Below are positions 45,092-53,523 of a stretch of DNA of 64,000 nt, one piece after another. Both the position numbers and the translations under genes were made by a program. How positions within the stretch are numbered: the stretch's first letter is position 1; each line of letters starts with the position of its first letter. Source of the DNA: Clostridiaceae bacterium (GTDB lineage Bacteria; Bacillota; Clostridia; Peptostreptococcales; Natronincolaceae); assembly GCA_018432235.1 (NCBI GenBank), contig JAHDLO010000015.1:186001-250000 (forward strand), in the 5' to 3' direction. Below the pieces are notes generated by a model that had not been told where the DNA came from, made no database searches, and saw nothing but the letters and a program-made list of their open reading frames with translations.

Positions 45092-45227
45092 AACACAAGG
45101 GGACGGTTCTTCTGTGTTGTTAGTCCTCTGGGAACAGGACACAGAGGGACGGTTCTCTTGTGTCGTTATACTTCGAACACAAGAGAACCGTCCCCCTGTG
45201 TTCTGCAAGAGAACCGTCCCCTTGTGC
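45092..45227. repeat. Cluster of four palindromic ACACAAG-GGGACGGTTCT repeats
   Basis: Four copies of a 27-base unit: 45092-45118 (+), 45138-45164 (+), 45176-45202 (-) and a shortened copy 45205-45227 (-). Each has near-inverted ends ACACAAG / CTTGTGT (or CTGTGTT) around the asymmetric core GGGACGGTTCT. Copies 2 and 3 are nearly exact reverse complements and could fold into a long hairpin. Elements with the core GGGACGGTTCTCTTGTGT are known as dispersed repeats in clostridial genomes. No coding frame here is credible. Confidence 0.8.
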
Positions 45228-45332
45228 TCTGTGCTCTATGAATGGATTTTAAGATAGATATAGATACTATTAAGGTATTATATACACATGCTAGAAAGCG
45301 ATGAATAGCTGTGTAGTAAAGGAGCTGATGCT

Positions 45333-46193
45333 ATGAATATAAATTGGTATCCCGGTCATATGAAGAAGACAAGAGAGCTGCTTCAGCAGCAGCTTAAGCT
45401 GGTGGACATTGTATTCGAGCTGTTGGACGCCAGAATTCCCTTAAGCAGTAAAAATCCTGATATTGATGCCATAGTTGGAGGCAAGCCCAGGGTGATCATA
45501 TTAAACAAGGCGGACCTTGCCAACGAGCAGGCCACCAACAGCTGGATTAAATATTTTAAAAGCAAGGGCATTACAGCTATTCCCGTCAACACCATCAGCG
45601 GTGAGGGCCTGAGATTGGCTATTAATGAAGGGGAAAATGTATTTAAGGAAAAAATGCAGGCCCTAATAGACAAGGGGAGACGAGCCAGAGCCATGAGGGT
45701 GATGGTGGTGGGCATACCCAATGTCGGTAAATCCTCCATCATAAATAAGCTGGTGGGACGTAAGGGTGCAATAACCGGTGATCGTCCCGGCGTTACAAAG
45801 GGGAAGCAATGGCTTAGGGTAAAGGGAGATTTAGAGATATTGGATACTCCCGGTATATTATGGCCAAAATTTGAGGATCAAGAGGTTGCTAAAAGACTGG
45901 CATTTACAGGGGCCATAAAGGATGAGATAATGGATATAGAAACCCTTGCCCTTAGGCTGGTGGAGTATCTGGACATACATAATAGGGAAGAATTATATCA
46001 ACGCTATAATTTAGAGGGTGAATTCCAACAGGGGATTGACATCATGGATCAGATTGCTTTGAATAGAGGCTGTATTCTGAAGGGTAAAGAAATAGACTAC
46101 ACAAGAGTTGCAAACATTATTCTCGATGAGTTCAGGGCAGGAAGGATTGGAAGAATTTCTCTGGAAACACCGCAAAGTCTAAACTTAATATAA
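45333..46193 (+). CDS. rbgA: Ribosome biogenesis GTPase RbgA (YlqF)
   Basis: 286 residues. It starts WYPGHMKKTRELL; circularly permuted GTPase motifs follow: NKADL (G4), then PNVGKSSIINKL (G1), GVTKGKQW (G2) and DTPGILWP (G3). Helps late assembly of the 50S subunit. Followed 24 bases later by rnhB, as in Bacillus. Confidence 0.95.
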   Translation: MNINWYPGHMKKTRELLQQQLKLVDIVFELLDARIPLSSKNPDIDAIVGGKPRVIILNKADLANEQATNSWIKYFKSKGITAIPVNTISGEGLRLAINEGENVFKEKMQALIDKGRRARAMRVMVVGIPNVGKSSIINKLVGRKGAITGDRPGVTKGKQWLRVKGDLEILDTPGILWPKFEDQEVAKRLAFTGAIKDEIMDIETLALRLVEYLDIHNREELYQRYNLEGEFQQGIDIMDQIALNRGCILKGKEIDYTRVANIILDEFRAGRIGRISLETPQSLNLI

Positions 46194-46217
46194 TAAATAG
46201 CATTGGGGGGACATGTT

Positions 46218-46829
46218 ATGGATTTATTAGAAATTGAACGGGGTTTATGGGAGGCGGGCTATGGCAATATCGCTGGCTGTGATGAGGTGGGTCGCGGCTG
46301 TCTTTTTGGCAGTGTTTTGGCTGCTGCTGTAATATTGCCGCATAATCTGAGGATAGAGGGTGTAAATGACTCAAAGCTTTTATCACCTAAAAAACGAGAG
46401 TACTTTTATGAAATAATAAAGGAAAAGGCTATTGCCATAGGCGTTGGCACAATACCTGCATCAATTATAGACCAGATTAATATCAAAAACGCTGTAAAGC
46501 TGGCTATGAAAAAGGCCTTAACCACAATGAAGGACCCAGATGGAAATCTTATTGTACCGGATTACATATTGGTGGATGCTGAAACCGTTGATATTCAAAT
46601 ACCCCAGAGGGCGATAATAAAGGGAGATTCTACAGCTCAGTCCATAGCTGCTGCCTCTATAGTTGCAAAGGTCATAAGAGACAGAATGTGCCTTAAATGG
46701 GCAGAGGAATATCCATTGTATGGTCTGGAGCAGCACAAGGGGTATGGAACTAAGCAGCATGTAGAGGCATTGCTGACCCACGGTCCCAGCGATTTACATA
46801 GAATGACCTTCTTGAAAAAAATCATTTAG
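46218..46829 (+). CDS. rnhB: Ribonuclease HII
   Basis: 203 residues. GGGGGG 7 bases before ATG 46218 sets the start. Removes ribonucleotides and RNA primers from DNA. Catalytic residues in AGCDEVGRGCLFG (Asp, Glu), VNDSKLLSPKKRE and VDAETVDI. The position usually occupied by PLAG-type residues reads CLFG here, a mild divergence. yraN follows 9 bases later. Confidence 0.93.
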   Translation: MDLLEIERGLWEAGYGNIAGCDEVGRGCLFGSVLAAAVILPHNLRIEGVNDSKLLSPKKREYFYEIIKEKAIAIGVGTIPASIIDQINIKNAVKLAMKKALTTMKDPDGNLIVPDYILVDAETVDIQIPQRAIIKGDSTAQSIAAASIVAKVIRDRMCLKWAEEYPLYGLEQHKGYGTKQHVEALLTHGPSDLHRMTFLKKII

Positions 46830-46838
46830 GTGAAAAGT

Positions 46839-47192
46839 ATGAAAAAGGAATTGGGAAGCTGGGGAGAAGCCAGAGCTAATGAATACTTAAGGGAAAAAGG
46901 CTATAAAATCCTCTTCACTAATTACAGGACAAAAATAGGAGAAATAGATATCATAGCCACAAAGGGTAATAGTCTATCCTTCATAGAGGTTAAAACACGA
47001 AGCAATGAGCTGTATGGCAAGCCCAGGGAGGCTGTAAATTATAAAAAGCAATTGACCTACGCAAGGGTTGCAGAGCAATTTATTCAGCAGCAGAGATGCG
47101 ATTATGTTAATTACCGATTTGATGTTATAGAGATAATTAAATGTAATGAAGGTTGCAAAATTCAGCATATTGAAGAGGCCTTCGGAGTATAA
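46839..47192 (+). CDS. UPF0102 family protein YraN
   Basis: 117 residues from ATG 46839 with AGGTGA before it; the GTG at 46830 lies in the ribosome binding site. Nuclease-like fold: GEARANEYLREKGYKIL, then GEIDIIATKGNSLSFIEVKTR, the D-ExK arrangement of PD-(D/E)XK enzymes. Biochemical role undetermined. In many Firmicutes comM and dprA come next; here comM is 3.7 kb away. Confidence 0.92.
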   Translation: MKKELGSWGEARANEYLREKGYKILFTNYRTKIGEIDIIATKGNSLSFIEVKTRSNELYGKPREAVNYKKQLTYARVAEQFIQQQRCDYVNYRFDVIEIIKCNEGCKIQHIEEAFGV

Positions 47193-47194
47193 AT

Positions 47195-47231
47195 GCCAGC
47201 ATCGTTTGATGCTGGCTAGTTTGTTTTTTTG
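47195..47231 (+). terminator. Terminator after yraN
   Basis: Stem GCCAGCATC / GATGCTGGC with GTTT loop, then TAGTTTGTTTTTTT. Confidence 0.85.
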
Positions 47232-47337
47232 AAGGAATTCATTTACCTATAGGTCCCCAACAGATAGCGGTACAAACAAAATATAGTAAATATGTATTAT
47301 AATGCAAAATAAAGAAGGAATTGCTCATATTATGTAG

Positions 47338-47376
47338 AAATCTAAATTGACAGTTTAGATTTAGCATACATAGATT
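47338..47376 (+). promoter_or_regulatory. Promoter with -35 inside an inverted repeat
   Basis: Perfect TTGACA (47347-47352) lies in the 7-base centre of the exact inverted repeat AAATCTAAA (47338-47346) / TTTAGATTT (47354-47362). A TAGATT -10 (47371-47376) follows at 18 bases. A protein bound to the repeat would cover the -35, so this looks like a repressed promoter for the next gene. Confidence 0.5.
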
Positions 47377-47406
47377 TTAGCTAAATTTATCCTCAATAAA
47401 AGGAAA

Positions 47407-47439
47407 GGAGGAGGTAAGACACGTTCTTACCCAATCATT
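47407..47439 (+). promoter_or_regulatory. Ribosome binding site separated from the start by a hairpin
   Basis: GGAGGAGG (47407-47414) is 25 bases before ATG 47440. In between, GGTAAGA (47413-47419) and TCTTACC (47425-47431) form an exact 7-base-pair stem with a CACGT loop. If folded, the effective distance to the ATG is about 8 bases, the normal value. Confidence 0.4.
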
Positions 47440-47808
47440 ATGAAGGCAAAGCATAAAAGTTTTTTTAGGTTTGCTATAATCATTGTTTTAATTTTTTTTA
47501 TTGAGGGTGGGCTGGCGGTTTCAGCTGAAGAGGCTGATCTCCCTAATACCGTCACCCTTCAATTAGGAAGCCCCTACATAACAATCAATGAAGTAAATAT
47601 TAAGGAAATTGTCGAGGGAAAGCAAATCACACCCTTCCTAGATGGCGAAACCACCCTAGTACCAATAAGATCCATAGTAGAGGGATTAGGGGGATATGTT
47701 TACTTTGATGAACAGGAGCAAAGGATAGCTTTAGAACTAAATGAGAACATCGTTTTTTGTGGCTGGGTAGATACGATGCCTATCATAATGGAAATCGTAA
47801 AACCTTAG
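47440..47808 (+). CDS. Secreted copper-amine-oxidase-like domain protein, N-terminal part (frameshifted)
   Basis: 122 residues. A basic N-terminus (KAKHKSFFR), a hydrophobic segment and VSAEE predict a signal peptide. After it come the first elements of a copper amine oxidase N-terminal-like domain: TLVPIRSIVEGLGGYVYFDEQ. The domain is cut in the middle: after ENIV this frame continues with unrelated residues. The rest of the domain continues in the -1 frame from 47757. A run of six T (47753-47758) lies at the switch; seven T would make one protein of about 525 residues. Confidence 0.6.
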   Translation: MKAKHKSFFRFAIIIVLIFFIEGGLAVSAEEADLPNTVTLQLGSPYITINEVNIKEIVEGKQITPFLDGETTLVPIRSIVEGLGGYVYFDEQEQRIALELNENIVFCGWVDTMPIIMEIVKP

Positions 47809-49016
47809 CAGTGACGCCTAAGGTAATAGACGGCAACACTATGGTTCCTATTAGATTTGTTGCAGAAAGCTTGAATTGTGATGTCCAGTGGATAGAGGCT
47901 TCAAAAACAATAAAAATAACTGCTAATCTTATTTCTAAGAACCCTGAGGAGGTAAGAATAAGAATAGACGGTAATTATCTTACCTGTGTAGCAACTATTG
48001 AAAATGGAATCGCTCTTGCGTCTTATACAGAAATAGCCGAAGCCCTGGGGGCTTCAATTGATTGGAATTTTGAAACAAAAGAGCTGATTATAAAGCGGTT
48101 TGATAAAATAATACATATGCAAATTGGCAGTAAAAAGGCGATAGTAAACGGAACTGAGATTCAGCTGGAGGCAGCCCCAATTCTATTGATGGCATATTAT
48201 AATGATGACTTTTGGAGAGATTATTCAATATTAGTACCTGTAGAATTTATAGCAGAGGAATTGGGAAATTTAACTGGTTGGGGAAAAGTCAGTTATGGCA
48301 ACTCGAAAACGTCTTATAATTGCATCTATATTGTTGACAGCATTGGAAGGATTAATTATTCTTTTGATCAGCAATTATGGGCAATTGCACCCAGTATTAA
48401 TATCAATACCTATAATGGCGGTTACTATGATATAATTGGTGGTTTTGGAAGAAGCTTATATAATACGCGGCTATACAAACGACATTTAAGCGACGGCTGG
48501 GGTATTGAAGGCAGAGATGACTATATCAATGCAGTTGAGCATCTCGCATTAGGACAGGACACTATACCTTATGGCTATCTAAGTGTATCGCTGGAAGACA
48601 AAGATATAGATGCTATGAAAAATAGTATAGCCGATCCCTATTCAAGAGAGTTGTTCGAGATACATTTCTATGAAAAATATAAGGATGCTCTCATGGACAA
48701 AGGACTGATAGCATGGGATTATGCCAGGATTGTCCAAATATCAGGATGGGCATATGTCGCTGGATATGTAAGCTTAGAAGAAGCCTATGATATTAGCATG
48801 GAGGCTTCAAAGGTATTGCAGAAGGCTTACTCCTCTTGGGAGGAATTTGCCGAGCATTATATGATTGGATATGAGTTTTGGTCCGGTACTTTTCGGGAAG
48901 ATAATACAACATTAGCCTACAAAAGGCATGTATTAAATCAAGAGCTTCTTAATGATCCTGATAGCCCATGGTCAAAGCTTCCTTGGGATTTGGACTTGAA
49001 TACCACAGACTTTTAA
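47757..49016 (+). CDS. Copper-amine-oxidase-like repeats plus DUF1266 domain, C-terminal part (frameshifted)
   Basis: 419 codons in the -1 frame relative to the upstream part. It begins WLGRYDAYHNGNRKTL, the missing second half of the interrupted repeat, then NTMVPIRFVAESLNCDVQW and a second repeat (about 70-165). The C-terminal half resembles DUF1266: GWGIEGRDDYINAVEHL, then IAWDYARIVQISGWAYVAGY and SSWEEFAEHYMIGYEFWSG. As it stands it has no signal peptide and no ribosome binding site at its 5' end, so it depends on frame restoration. Function unknown, expected extracellular or membrane-facing. Confidence 0.65.
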   Translation: MWLGRYDAYHNGNRKTLAVTPKVIDGNTMVPIRFVAESLNCDVQWIEASKTIKITANLISKNPEEVRIRIDGNYLTCVATIENGIALASYTEIAEALGASIDWNFETKELIIKRFDKIIHMQIGSKKAIVNGTEIQLEAAPILLMAYYNDDFWRDYSILVPVEFIAEELGNLTGWGKVSYGNSKTSYNCIYIVDSIGRINYSFDQQLWAIAPSININTYNGGYYDIIGGFGRSLYNTRLYKRHLSDGWGIEGRDDYINAVEHLALGQDTIPYGYLSVSLEDKDIDAMKNSIADPYSRELFEIHFYEKYKDALMDKGLIAWDYARIVQISGWAYVAGYVSLEEAYDISMEASKVLQKAYSSWEEFAEHYMIGYEFWSGTFREDNTTLAYKRHVLNQELLNDPDSPWSKLPWDLDLNTTDF

Positions 49017-49035
49017 TAGAGAAACCAGATTAATA

Positions 49036-49080
49036 AAAAGTATAAAGCAAGCCTTTTGGATGCTTTATACTTTTATTTTT
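49036..49080. terminator. Bidirectional terminator between the DUF1266 gene and eam
   Basis: Exact 14-base arms AAAAGTATAAAGCA / TGCTTTATACTTTT, A- and T-flanked, between convergent genes. Confidence 0.85.
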
Positions 49081-49087
49081 TCTAAAC

Positions 49088-50383
49088 CTATTGAGATGGG
49101 CTTTTGTTTCCGTTCAACAGGGAGTCTATTGACCTTGTGGGTGTATTGGGATAATCAATCACCTCTCCCTCCCAGGTCCTGATTTTTACATAATCCTTGC
49201 CCCTGGATATCATGTATTGAGGCATAATAGGGGTTTTTCCCTTGCCGTCTGGCGCATTGATAATATATGTTGGTATGGCCATACCAGAGGTATAGCCTCT
49301 TAGATATTCCATTATCTCAATACCCTCATCGACTGAAGTATTAAAATGTGTCGTTCCGATTACCTTTTTAGCATGAAATATATAGTATGGCTTAACACGG
49401 CATTTTAACAGCTCTTGATTCAAGAGTCTCATGACAAATTTATTGTTATTGACACCATTTAGCAGAACCGCCTGATTACCCAGTGGTATTCCTGCATTAG
49501 CCAGTCGGTTGCAGGCCTCCAGCGACTCAGTCGTAATTTCAGCTGGATGATTAAAATGTGTATTAATATAAATGGGTGCATACTTCTTTAATATAGAAAG
49601 TAAATGATCAGATATTCTTTGGGGCATAGTTACGGGTGTTCTGGTGCCAATTCGTATATAATCCACAGTGGGTATAGCATGGAGCTCCTTCAGCAGCCAT
49701 TCGATAGCCGAGTCGGAAAGTGTGAAGGGATCTCCTCCTGTAATAAGAACATCTCTAATCTCAGGATTACTTTTAATATAATCGATGGAGTCCTTCAAAG
49801 CATGTCGAGACGTGTGCTGGTCTAGGGTTCCTATATTTCTTCTCCGCTGACAATGACGACAATACATGGCACATTCATTTGTAACATTAATGATTAGACG
49901 GTCAGGATATCTTCTGGTGATGCTTCCGGCGGGATTGGTGTACTCCTCTGCCATAGGGTCAATTTTTCCCAGCTTCTGAGCGATCTCCAGCTTTGTAGGT
50001 ATTGACATTAGCTTAATAGGACAATAGGGATCATCATCATCGATTAAGGATAAATAATAGGGGGATATCGACCATCTGAATTTTTTTTGTACCTTTTTTA
50101 TAGCTTCTATTTCCTGTTCTGTTAAGCTGATAATGCTTGATAAAGCTTCCACATCAGATATTCTATTCTTCAGCTGCCACTGCCATTGGCGCCAATCCTC
50201 TTCAGTTCCACTTAACATTGTTAATATTTTTTTCTTCTTTTCTAGCTTTTTCATTTCCCGGGCTTGAGACAACCCCTTTGGTATACTATCCTTGATAGAA
50301 AGGTAATCTTCGATTTTAGACTTTAACACTTCAGCACGTCGTAGTGATATATCGCGACTATTTTCCAGTTGTAAATTTTCCAT
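49088..50383 (-). CDS. eam: Glutamate 2,3-aminomutase
   Basis: 431 residues; AAAGGAGGAG 5 bases before the ATG at 50383 fixes the start. Radical SAM/PLP aminomutase of the lysine 2,3-aminomutase family: cluster cysteines Cys171, Cys175, Cys178 (CAMYCRHC) and the GGDPF motif. In lysine 2,3-aminomutase Asp293 and Asp330 hold the substrate side chain; here the same positions are Lys339 (in YYIFHAKK) and Asn376 (in YIINAP). That Lys/Asn pair, 37 residues apart, is the mark of glutamate 2,3-aminomutase, which makes L-beta-glutamate. There is no ablB acetyltransferase beside it, unlike lysine aminomutase osmolyte operons. Confidence 0.87.
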   Translation of the reverse strand: MENLQLENSRDISLRRAEVLKSKIEDYLSIKDSIPKGLSQAREMKKLEKKKKILTMLSGTEEDWRQWQWQLKNRISDVEALSSIISLTEQEIEAIKKVQKKFRWSISPYYLSLIDDDDPYCPIKLMSIPTKLEIAQKLGKIDPMAEEYTNPAGSITRRYPDRLIINVTNECAMYCRHCQRRRNIGTLDQHTSRHALKDSIDYIKSNPEIRDVLITGGDPFTLSDSAIEWLLKELHAIPTVDYIRIGTRTPVTMPQRISDHLLSILKKYAPIYINTHFNHPAEITTESLEACNRLANAGIPLGNQAVLLNGVNNNKFVMRLLNQELLKCRVKPYYIFHAKKVIGTTHFNTSVDEGIEIMEYLRGYTSGMAIPTYIINAPDGKGKTPIMPQYMISRGKDYVKIRTWEGEVIDYPNTPTRSIDSLLNGNKSPSQ

Positions 50384-50920
50384 CGTATCTCCTCCTTTAA
50401 AGTTTTTAGTCAACAGCTGTTATACATAAGTCAGCTAAGACCAATGAAAATTTATCAAGGCTGCCCTTGAATAAAATTCCCCTGCTAAAAGAGGATTGTC
50501 TCATATCAAAATAAGGAAAGAACAAAAAAACGTTAAAGCTCACCGATGTTAAGGATGCTTATTTTATGATTGATACAGAAGAAGAATAAAAGCTTGCTTG
50601 AAGTGAATTGGAGAACTTCTTCAGAAAAGTCGGTCATGTCTTGGAATTTTATCATATATAGATTTATATGTCAAATTGACAGGATTATTCCATTGTCTTA
50701 AAAGCTTGTTATTATCTGGTGTTTAAACGGATAAAAAAATTTTTCGGGCATAGTGCCAGGGACCTAAACGACTGGTGCAAAGGTCATAGTAATATCGAGC
50801 AGGTGGTAGAAGGATGAAGAATTTATGGCAAAAATTACTATATATATAAAGGAAATGAATCTGCCGTGTAGAAATACTTAACTATTAAATTATAATGAAA
50901 TGTTGCGGGGGAGTAAAGGC
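50384..50920. other. Intergenic region eam / comM
   Basis: About 537 bases between divergent genes. No frame with start, ribosome binding site and length is credible. A weakly palindromic GTGCCAGGGACC...CTGGTGC (50754-50780) and a TATAAT (50891-50896) before comM are visible. Part of it reads like a broken coding sequence (about 50565-50660), but I could not identify it. Confidence 0.4.
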
Positions 50921-52450
50921 ATGCTGTCTAAAGTAAAGAGCTGCAGTATAAATGGTTTAAACACGACAGATATAGATGTTGAGATCGATATATCCAACGG
51001 GTTGCCGACAATGAATATCGTTGGCCTTGCTGATGTGGAGGTAAAGGAGTCAAAGGAAAGGGTTAGAGCTGCCATTAAAAATTGTGGTTATGAGTTTCCA
51101 ATGAAGAGAATTACGATTAATCTTGCACCAGCCGATTCAAAAAAAGAAGGCACACATTTTGATTTGCCCATTGCCCTTGGGCTGCTGTCGGCTTCAGGAC
51201 AGCTATTAGAATACGATTACAGCAATACTATAGTAATAGGTGAGCTTTCCTTAGACGGCAGACTAAATAGGGTTAATGGTGTTCTACCAATGCTACTATC
51301 TATGCTTCAGAAGGGCTATACTAGAGTGATACTACCAAAAGAAAATCTTCAAGAGGCCAAAATGGTGCAGGGGATGGCCTCCATAGGCGTGGAAAACCTA
51401 CAAGAGCTGATCACATTTATTAATAGAGAAATTGAGCTTGTGGCTCATAACGGTGGTATAAGGGAATTATCGGAAGATGAGGATAAGGATGTTGATTTTT
51501 CAGATATAAGCGGTCAGGAGGCTTTAAAGCGGGCCATGGAGGTAGCGGCAGCAGGTGCCCACAATCTTTTGATGATAGGCCCTCCCGGCTCAGGGAAAAC
51601 AATGGCTGCCAGAAGGCTTCCAACGATACTGCCAAGGCTTTCCTTTGAGGAAGCGCTGGAGGTGTCTAAAATTTACAGTGTCTCAGGGCTGCTGGACCCT
51701 GAAAAGGGGATGATAGGTACTCGTCCCTTCAGGTCTCCCCATCATACAATTTCAACGATTGCATTAACGGGAGGTGGGCGTATACCAAAACCGGGAGAGG
51801 TATCCTTAAGTCATTATGGTGTTTTGTTTTTGGACGAGCTGCCTGAATTTAATAAGCAGGCATTGGAGGTTTTGAGGCAGCCTATAGAGGATGGTTGCAT
51901 CAGTATCTCTAGGGCCAATGGCTCCTATACCTTTCCCTCTAAATTTATGCTGGTGGCCTCCATGAACCCATGTCCCTGCGGCTTCTTTCAGACTAAGTCT
52001 GGCATAGAATGCAGCTGTACCCCTCAGCAGATAAACCGATATATCAGCAAAATATCCGGTCCATTGCTGGATAGAATGGATATCGTTATAGAGACAGCAA
52101 AGGTAGAATACTCGGATTTGATCAGCAAAAGAAGCATAGAATCCTCCAAGGAAATCAGAAGCAGAGTTGAGACAGCAAGAGGGATTCAGCTGGAGAGATA
52201 TCAAGGGCAGAATATTCACAGTAATTCGCAGCTGAGTACCAGGCTGGTCAAAAAATATTGCAATCTGGAGAGCTCAGCAAAGGACCTTATGGCAGCCGCC
52301 TATGATAAAATGAAGCTAAGTGCCAGAGGCTATCATAGAATCATAAAGGTTGCAAGAACCATAGCTGATTTGGAAGGAGTAGAGACCATAGGCGAAGCAC
52401 ATATTGCGGAGGCTTTGCAATATAGAAATGTGAGTAAAATGATGAAATAG
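50921..52450 (+). CDS. comM: Competence/YifB family AAA ATPase ComM
   Basis: 509 residues. GGGGGAG 7 bases upstream supports ATG 50921 over the one at 50900. N-terminal Lon-like S5/protease-fold domain (DISNGLPTMNIVGLADVEVKESKERVR), then a magnesium chelatase-like AAA domain with Walker A IGPPGSGKT (about 220) and Walker B VLFLDELPEF. CNPCPCG and a C-terminal helical domain follow. ComM is a hexameric branch-migration helicase that extends recombination during transformation. dprA is at 63745. Confidence 0.94.
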   Translation: MLSKVKSCSINGLNTTDIDVEIDISNGLPTMNIVGLADVEVKESKERVRAAIKNCGYEFPMKRITINLAPADSKKEGTHFDLPIALGLLSASGQLLEYDYSNTIVIGELSLDGRLNRVNGVLPMLLSMLQKGYTRVILPKENLQEAKMVQGMASIGVENLQELITFINREIELVAHNGGIRELSEDEDKDVDFSDISGQEALKRAMEVAAAGAHNLLMIGPPGSGKTMAARRLPTILPRLSFEEALEVSKIYSVSGLLDPEKGMIGTRPFRSPHHTISTIALTGGGRIPKPGEVSLSHYGVLFLDELPEFNKQALEVLRQPIEDGCISISRANGSYTFPSKFMLVASMNPCPCGFFQTKSGIECSCTPQQINRYISKISGPLLDRMDIVIETAKVEYSDLISKRSIESSKEIRSRVETARGIQLERYQGQNIHSNSQLSTRLVKKYCNLESSAKDLMAAAYDKMKLSARGYHRIIKVARTIADLEGVETIGEAHIAEALQYRNVSKMMK

Positions 52451-52526
52451 TGCCTAAGGCTGAAACAAATTTAATCTTAGAATAGTCAGAAGTATATATA
52501 GCTTAATTATAAAGGGGGCTTTGAAT

Positions 52527-53297
52527 ATGAGTAATGTCACTAGTATTTATAACAGGCCAGATATTTATGATGTTCACTTTAACAGTAAGCAATCAAAGCA
52601 ATTGCGGGGTCATTATGAGGTGGTACTAAAGGATAAGCATATTAATATGATACATGATTGCAGCTATGGTACAGGGAATTTAACCAATGAGCTGGCAAGA
52701 ATGGGGTTTCAGGTTTCAGGATCGGATATCAGCGAAGATATGTTGATACAATCTGAAATGAAGCTGAAGGAAGAAGGGCTGGCGCTGAAGCTGACGCAGT
52801 GTGATTTTAGGGAGCTGAGCAAAAAAATAGACCAACAATTTGATTGTGTTATGACAACGGGAAATTCCTTAGCTCATGTCAGCAATTCAGATGTAAAGCT
52901 TGTCCTTTCTGAAATGGCTAAGCTGGTAAAGGAAAATGGATATATCTATATAGATACTAGAAACTGGGATAAAATCCTGAGTACAGGACAAAGGTTCTAC
53001 TATTATCCACCTATTATCAACGATGACGAAAGAATTAATGCTATGCAGGTCTGGGATTACAACAACGATAGCACCATAACCTTTAATATACTCTACTATT
53101 TTGAAAGAGAAGGGCAAATTTACAAAAAAGAAGAATTTAAGGAGCTCTACTTTCCTCTGAAGAGGCAGTTCATTATTGACGAACTAGCTAGGCTGGGATT
53201 TGGCGGCTTTGAGCTATATAATTTAGTGCATCATCATATAAAGGATTTTGATAAGATGGGATGGTACTGTATCATTGCACAAAAAAATGGATGTTAA
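52527..53297 (+). CDS. Class I SAM-dependent methyltransferase
   Basis: 256 residues; AAAGGGGG before ATG 52527 is preferred to the TTG two codons earlier. Motif I IHDCSYGTGNLTNELARMGF, then GSDISEDML and CDFRELSKKIDQQFDCV, are those of small-molecule methyltransferases such as glycine or ubiquinone-type enzymes. The substrate cannot be read from the sequence. First gene of the accessory stretch after comM; DUF4177 gene follows 11 bases later. Confidence 0.75.
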   Translation: MSNVTSIYNRPDIYDVHFNSKQSKQLRGHYEVVLKDKHINMIHDCSYGTGNLTNELARMGFQVSGSDISEDMLIQSEMKLKEEGLALKLTQCDFRELSKKIDQQFDCVMTTGNSLAHVSNSDVKLVLSEMAKLVKENGYIYIDTRNWDKILSTGQRFYYYPPIINDDERINAMQVWDYNNDSTITFNILYYFEREGQIYKKEEFKELYFPLKRQFIIDELARLGFGGFELYNLVHHHIKDFDKMGWYCIIAQKNGC

Positions 53298-53308
53298 GGA
53301 GGGCGGAC

Positions 53309-53491
53309 ATGTATCAGTATATTTACATCAATGCCAAAGCACAGGGATTGTTTATAGGTGGGAATCATAGAGAGCTAATAGATGAATACAGCAAGGAGGG
53401 CTGGCGGTTTGTGGCGGCCATACCAACGAATTATGGCATGCATGGTCAAATAACTGAATACGATTTGGTATTTGAAAAGGAGATTAATTAA
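53309..53491 (+). CDS. DUF4177-like small protein
   Basis: 60 residues; AAGGAGGGCGG before ATG 53309. Pattern: YQYIYINA at the start, then LIDEYSKEGWRFVAAIPTNYG and YDLVFEKE, the aromatic strand plus EGW-x-hV arrangement of DUF4177. No function known. Lies between two methyltransferase genes in one direction. Confidence 0.65.
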   Translation: MYQYIYINAKAQGLFIGGNHRELIDEYSKEGWRFVAAIPTNYGMHGQITEYDLVFEKEIN

Positions 53492-53523
53492 CGAGGGACT
53501 AATCAAATTGGAGGTGGCGACGT

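Noticed and set aside
45092..45227. Possible CRISPR array
   Set aside because: The units alternate in orientation, have no regular spacers and are palindromic with no cas genes nearby; they are dispersed clostridial repeats.
44897..45241. Reading frame of 114 codons over rplS and the repeats
   Set aside because: It overlaps the end of rplS out of frame and runs through the repeat cluster; its protein is just the translated repeat.
49088..50383. Lysine 2,3-aminomutase (ablA)
   Set aside because: The two lysine-binding aspartates are replaced by Lys339 and Asn376, and ablB is missing.
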